This document shows positions 61,651 through 64,000 of a DNA stretch of 64,000 nt, piece after piece; the first letter of the stretch is position 1; each line of letters opens with the position of its first letter. This stretch comes from Phycisphaeraceae bacterium (GTDB lineage: Bacteria; Planctomycetota; Phycisphaerae; Phycisphaerales; SM1A02): the NCBI GenBank assembly GCA_019636735.1, contig JAHBWY010000007.1, forward strand, positions 1 through 64,000, given 5' to 3'. The position numbers were made by a program, and so were the translations under genes. Below the pieces are notes generated by a model. That model saw only the letters and a program-made list of their open reading frames with translations, had not been told where the DNA came from and searched no databases.

Positions 61651-62616
61651 TCATGAGCGGCCGACAAGTGAGCTCAAGCGGGTTTCCCTTCCGCCGGGCG
61701 GTTCATTCGGAGCAGGCAGCAACACCGGAACGCGCAGATGGGACAGACGGAATTCAACACCCTCAACCGCAGGCCATGGGGCCGCATCGCCATCGAGTTG
61801 CCACAGACAAGGGCGTTCGCAACGCACCCGCAGGTGCGGGGCGGAGACACTCGCAGGTGGCCGGCCGAAGCGGCATCGCACAGCCCAGGAGAGCGACGAG
61901 AGCGCGCTGCGCCCCGGCAGGATCGCGGCGTGGAGGCGGTGGTCGTCCATGCGCGCCGCGGGAATCGGATTGAGGCCGATCGCGTATCGAGGACTGTTGG
62001 CGACGATCGCACCGACGGTCGGCTGACCCGAGAGGAGCGCCTGCCCGTCGCATTCGATGTGCACACCCACAGGGGTGAAGTGTCGCAGCGTCGACAGAAT
62101 CGGCGCGGCGTAGGAGAAGTGCGAGATGGGGCCGCGCCGCACCGCCGCGAGACGCGAGACCACATCGGCGTCGAATCCACAGGAGGCCATGAGCAGAAAC
62201 GGCTCGGGCTTGCTGTCGGTCATGCCGAGCGGTGTCGCCAGCGCGAGGTCGATCTCGTGAGTCACGCCGCACTCGAGCGCCTTGAGAATGGCGCGATCAT
62301 CGCCGCGCATGCCGAGTGACCTGGCGAAGAGGTTCTCCGTCCCCGCCGGCGCGTGCCAGAGGTTCACTCCGAACTCTGCGAGCAGTGGCGCGCTCTGTCG
62401 CACGGCGCCATCACCGCCGACGACGATCGCAAGGTCAATCCCCGACAACTCCGGCGCAAGCCACGGCCTCGCATCACCCGGCGAGGTGTGGAGCACGCGC
62501 GCCTCCTTCACATCGGGCGCAAGGGTCTGTGCCAGTCGCTCCGCCAGGCGCGCCGCCCGACCACCGCCCGAGACCGGGTTCGCAATCAGCAGAATTCTCT
62601 TCAGAGTGACCGGCAC
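61651..62616 (-). CDS. Diacylglycerol/lipid kinase family protein
   Basis: DAGK/LCB5-type lipid kinase of 321 residues, likely phosphorylating diacylglycerol or a related lipid at the inner membrane. Nucleotide-binding motifs GGDGAV (67-72) and PAGTENLFAR (90-99; family P-x-GT-x-NDFA) are clear, plus the later SCGFDADVV. It starts with GTG 62616 (PVTLKRILLIANPVSGGGRA). It stops 40 bp before the flagellar fliL-like gene on the same strand and is divergent from the BamD-like gene with 32 bp between starts. Confidence 0.88.
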   Translation of the reverse strand: MPVTLKRILLIANPVSGGGRAARLAERLAQTLAPDVKEARVLHTSPGDARPWLAPELSGIDLAIVVGGDGAVRQSAPLLAEFGVNLWHAPAGTENLFARSLGMRGDDRAILKALECGVTHEIDLALATPLGMTDSKPEPFLLMASCGFDADVVSRLAAVRRGPISHFSYAAPILSTLRHFTPVGVHIECDGQALLSGQPTVGAIVANSPRYAIGLNPIPAARMDDHRLHAAILPGRSALSSLSWAVRCRFGRPPASVSAPHLRVRCERPCLWQLDGDAAPWPAVEGVEFRLSHLRVPVLLPAPNEPPGGRETRLSSLVGRS

Positions 62617-62648
62617 CGAGCCGCCACGGTAGCCGCCGCACGATCCGC

Positions 62649-63827
62649 ATGGTGAGTACGATCCGCTCCGCTCCCATGCGGACTCTGCAAATGCTGCTGA
62701 TCGGCCTCGCCCTCGCGATCGCCTTCGCCCCCGTGGCCACGGCCCAGGAGACGCGCCGCCTCGACGACATGGACGAGTGGAAGGGCCCGGAGACCGACCC
62801 TTCGCCGCCTGCGCAGCAGCTCACGATGGCCAAGCAGGCCCTGGCGCGCGGCGAAGCGTCACGAGCTCAGAGTCTCGTTGATGCGTGGCTCGAGCGCTAT
62901 CCCACCCACCCGCTCCGACCGGAGGCCTTGCTTGTGCAGGGTGACGCCCTTCTCGCCCAAGGCGATGAGTACAAGGCGCTCTTCTCCTATGAAGACCTCA
63001 TCCGGCGCTACCCGATGAGCGAGTTCTTCGTTCCCGCACTCGAGCGAGAGTTCCAAGTCGCGGTGGCCTACGCGAACGGGCTCAAGCGAAAGTTCTTCGG
63101 CACCTTCAGGATCATCGACGCAGGCCCCGAGGCGCAGGAGATCCTCATTCGCATTCAGGAGCGCCTGCCCGGAAGCGCGCTCGCCGAGCGCGCGGGCATG
63201 GAGTTGGCGGACTACTACTTCCGCATCCGAGACATGGCGCTGGCGGTCGAGGCCTACGATGTGTTCATTCAGAACTATCCCCGCTCGCGACAGATCAACA
63301 AGGCTCGACTGAGGCTCATCGCTTCGCACCTGGCGCAGTTCAAGGGTCCGCCCTATGACGCGAGCGGATTGGTGGAAGCCACGGTGAAGATCAAGGAGTT
63401 GCAGGCGATCGAGCCCGTCGTGGCCCAGCAGGTCGGCGCCGAGGCGCTGCTCGTGCGAATCTACGAAAGCGAGGCGGCGAAGCTCGCTGAACAGGCTCGC
63501 TGGTATCGCCAGACGAGCGACTACATCGCCAGTGAAAGGACGATTCGCCGGCTGCTGCGCGAATACCCGAGCTCGATCGCCGCCGTGGCCGAGGCCCGGG
63601 CGCTTCCGGCCCTGATGGAACGCCTGCCGCAGGCCTATGTTCGAACGATGCCCAACTACCGACCCATTCGACGCGCGATTCTCGGTGAGGAAGGTGATGT
63701 CGAACTTCCCACGGGCATTCCGCCAGTTGGCACGCCAGCGATCCCCGCAGTGCCGCAGGAATCCGCCGAGCCGGTCCGAGTCGAGTCGGCCGGGGCATCG
63801 TCGACAGGAAGCGGGGGCAACCCGTGA
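62649..63827 (+). CDS. BamD/YfiO-like outer-membrane assembly TPR protein
   Basis: Periplasmic TPR protein of 392 residues resembling outer-membrane assembly lipoproteins (BamD/YfiO). A signal peptide (MRTLQMLLIGLALAIAFAPV, ATG 62676 or 62649) is followed by TPR-like repeats: RAQSLVDAWLERYPTHPLRP, KALFSYEDLIRRYPMSEFFV and LAVEAYDVFIQNYPRSRQIN. The signal has no lipobox Cys, unlike E. coli BamD. The C-terminal tail is Pro/Ser/Gly-rich. Its stop overlaps the next ATG (TGATG). Confidence 0.82.
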   Translation: MVSTIRSAPMRTLQMLLIGLALAIAFAPVATAQETRRLDDMDEWKGPETDPSPPAQQLTMAKQALARGEASRAQSLVDAWLERYPTHPLRPEALLVQGDALLAQGDEYKALFSYEDLIRRYPMSEFFVPALEREFQVAVAYANGLKRKFFGTFRIIDAGPEAQEILIRIQERLPGSALAERAGMELADYYFRIRDMALAVEAYDVFIQNYPRSRQINKARLRLIASHLAQFKGPPYDASGLVEATVKIKELQAIEPVVAQQVGAEALLVRIYESEAAKLAEQARWYRQTSDYIASERTIRRLLREYPSSIAAVAEARALPALMERLPQAYVRTMPNYRPIRRAILGEEGDVELPTGIPPVGTPAIPAVPQESAEPVRVESAGASSTGSGGNP

Positions 63828-64000
63828 TGCCGCTTCGAGACCTTGCCGCATCGCTGGCCCGCATGATGACCGCGATGAGAGCGACGAGAGCGATGACCGC
63901 GATCACCTTCCCGGTGATCGTCGCCGTGGTCATAGCCGCTGGAACGCAACTGAGCGGCTGCGCCGCCAATCCGAACGAAGGGTGGTCGACGCGCTCGTCG
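63827..64000 (+). CDS. Lipoprotein, probably LptE-like (3' end beyond window)
   Basis: 58 residues are visible. After an Arg/Met-rich start a hydrophobic segment (ITFPVIVAVVIAAGTQLSGC) ends in a lipobox. The following CAANPNEGWSTRSS recalls the start of LptE-like LPS-assembly lipoproteins of Phycisphaerae, and the location after a BamD-like gene fits; this identification is tentative. ATG 63827 overlaps the upstream stop by one base, so the pair is coupled. Confidence 0.55.
   Translation, partial: MPLRDLAASLARMMTAMRATRAMTAITFPVIVAVVIAAGTQLSGCAANPNEGWSTRSS

Noticed and set aside
1-64000. CRISPR arrays, insertion sequences, tRNA, rRNA or prophage genes
   Set aside because: Looked for and not seen; the only array is the 19-bp tandem repeat at 29875-29987, whose units are contiguous without spacers.

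Overview
The window is a 64 kb stretch of GC-rich chromosome from a Gram-negative-type, flagellated bacterium, most likely a planctomycete of the class Phycisphaerae. This is inferred from several signs together: lipoproteins and TolC-type outer-membrane channels, a secreted protein ending in a PEP-CTERM-like anchor (TPAALALLGLTGVLLRRRRS), a very large fused ResB-CcsA cytochrome c assembly protein, a BamD-like gene followed by an LptE-like lipoprotein, and a WhiG/FliA-type sigma factor. I saw no rRNA, tRNA, insertion sequence, prophage or CRISPR array. The window looks like ordinary chromosome, densely packed, with many 4-bp start/stop overlaps.

Layout. 1-2.5 kb: 3' part of a SulP anion transporter, then a PPK2 polyphosphate kinase. 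2.6-8.8 kb: a tripartite RND efflux operon in the order outer-membrane channel, adaptor, pump. 8.9-11.8 kb: an outer-membrane barrel protein, a short-chain dehydrogenase and a PEP-CTERM-like secreted protein. 11.8-17.8 kb: a second RND operon with the same gene order on the minus strand, pointing towards the first. 17.9-21.8 kb: a DUF481-type outer-membrane protein, a GNAT acetyltransferase, an MGDG-synthase-like glycosyltransferase and an LpxH-like metallophosphoesterase. 21.9-28.8 kb: a plus-strand run of HdeD-like membrane protein, deoxyhypusine-synthase-like enzyme, a tail-anchored GTPase and a membrane partner resembling GAP1-N proteins, ending tail to tail with biosynthetic arginine decarboxylase. 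28.9-33.1 kb: a TPR protein, a 19-bp tandem repeat, an HscA-like Hsp70 and two small lipoproteins. 33.1-36.8 kb: pheT, a cyclodeaminase-family protein and an alpha/beta hydrolase in a coupled operon. 36.7-42.3 kb: a large secreted protein of unknown function, an HtrA-like protease, a divergent FG-GAP/VCBS repeat protein and a YbjQ-family protein. 42.4-50.3 kb: the ResB-CcsA fusion, a lipoprotein cyclophilin, an ALDH7 dehydrogenase and an orphan CoA-transferase B subunit. 50.3-61.6 kb: a minus-strand flagellar cluster, fliL-fliN-fliO-fliP-fliQ-fliR-flhB-flhA-flhF-flhG and then a sigma factor. 61.6-64 kb: a diacylglycerol-kinase-family lipid kinase and, divergently, the BamD-like gene with the start of the LptE-like gene.

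How the genes fit together. Most of the window deals with the cell envelope: export pumps, barrel proteins, lipid modification, lipoproteins and flagellar export. The flagellar block codes for the whole membrane part of the type III export gate (FliP, FliQ, FliR, FlhA, FlhB, with FliO as helper), the regulators FlhF and FlhG, and a dedicated sigma factor, but fliM is absent between fliL and fliN. Arginine decarboxylase and the deoxyhypusine-synthase-like enzyme suggest local polyamine metabolism. The GTPase plus GAP1-like pair next to them is the best candidate here for a poorly described system. Starts given below were chosen by me from Shine-Dalgarno sequences, signal peptides and family N-termini, and often differ from the longest open frame.
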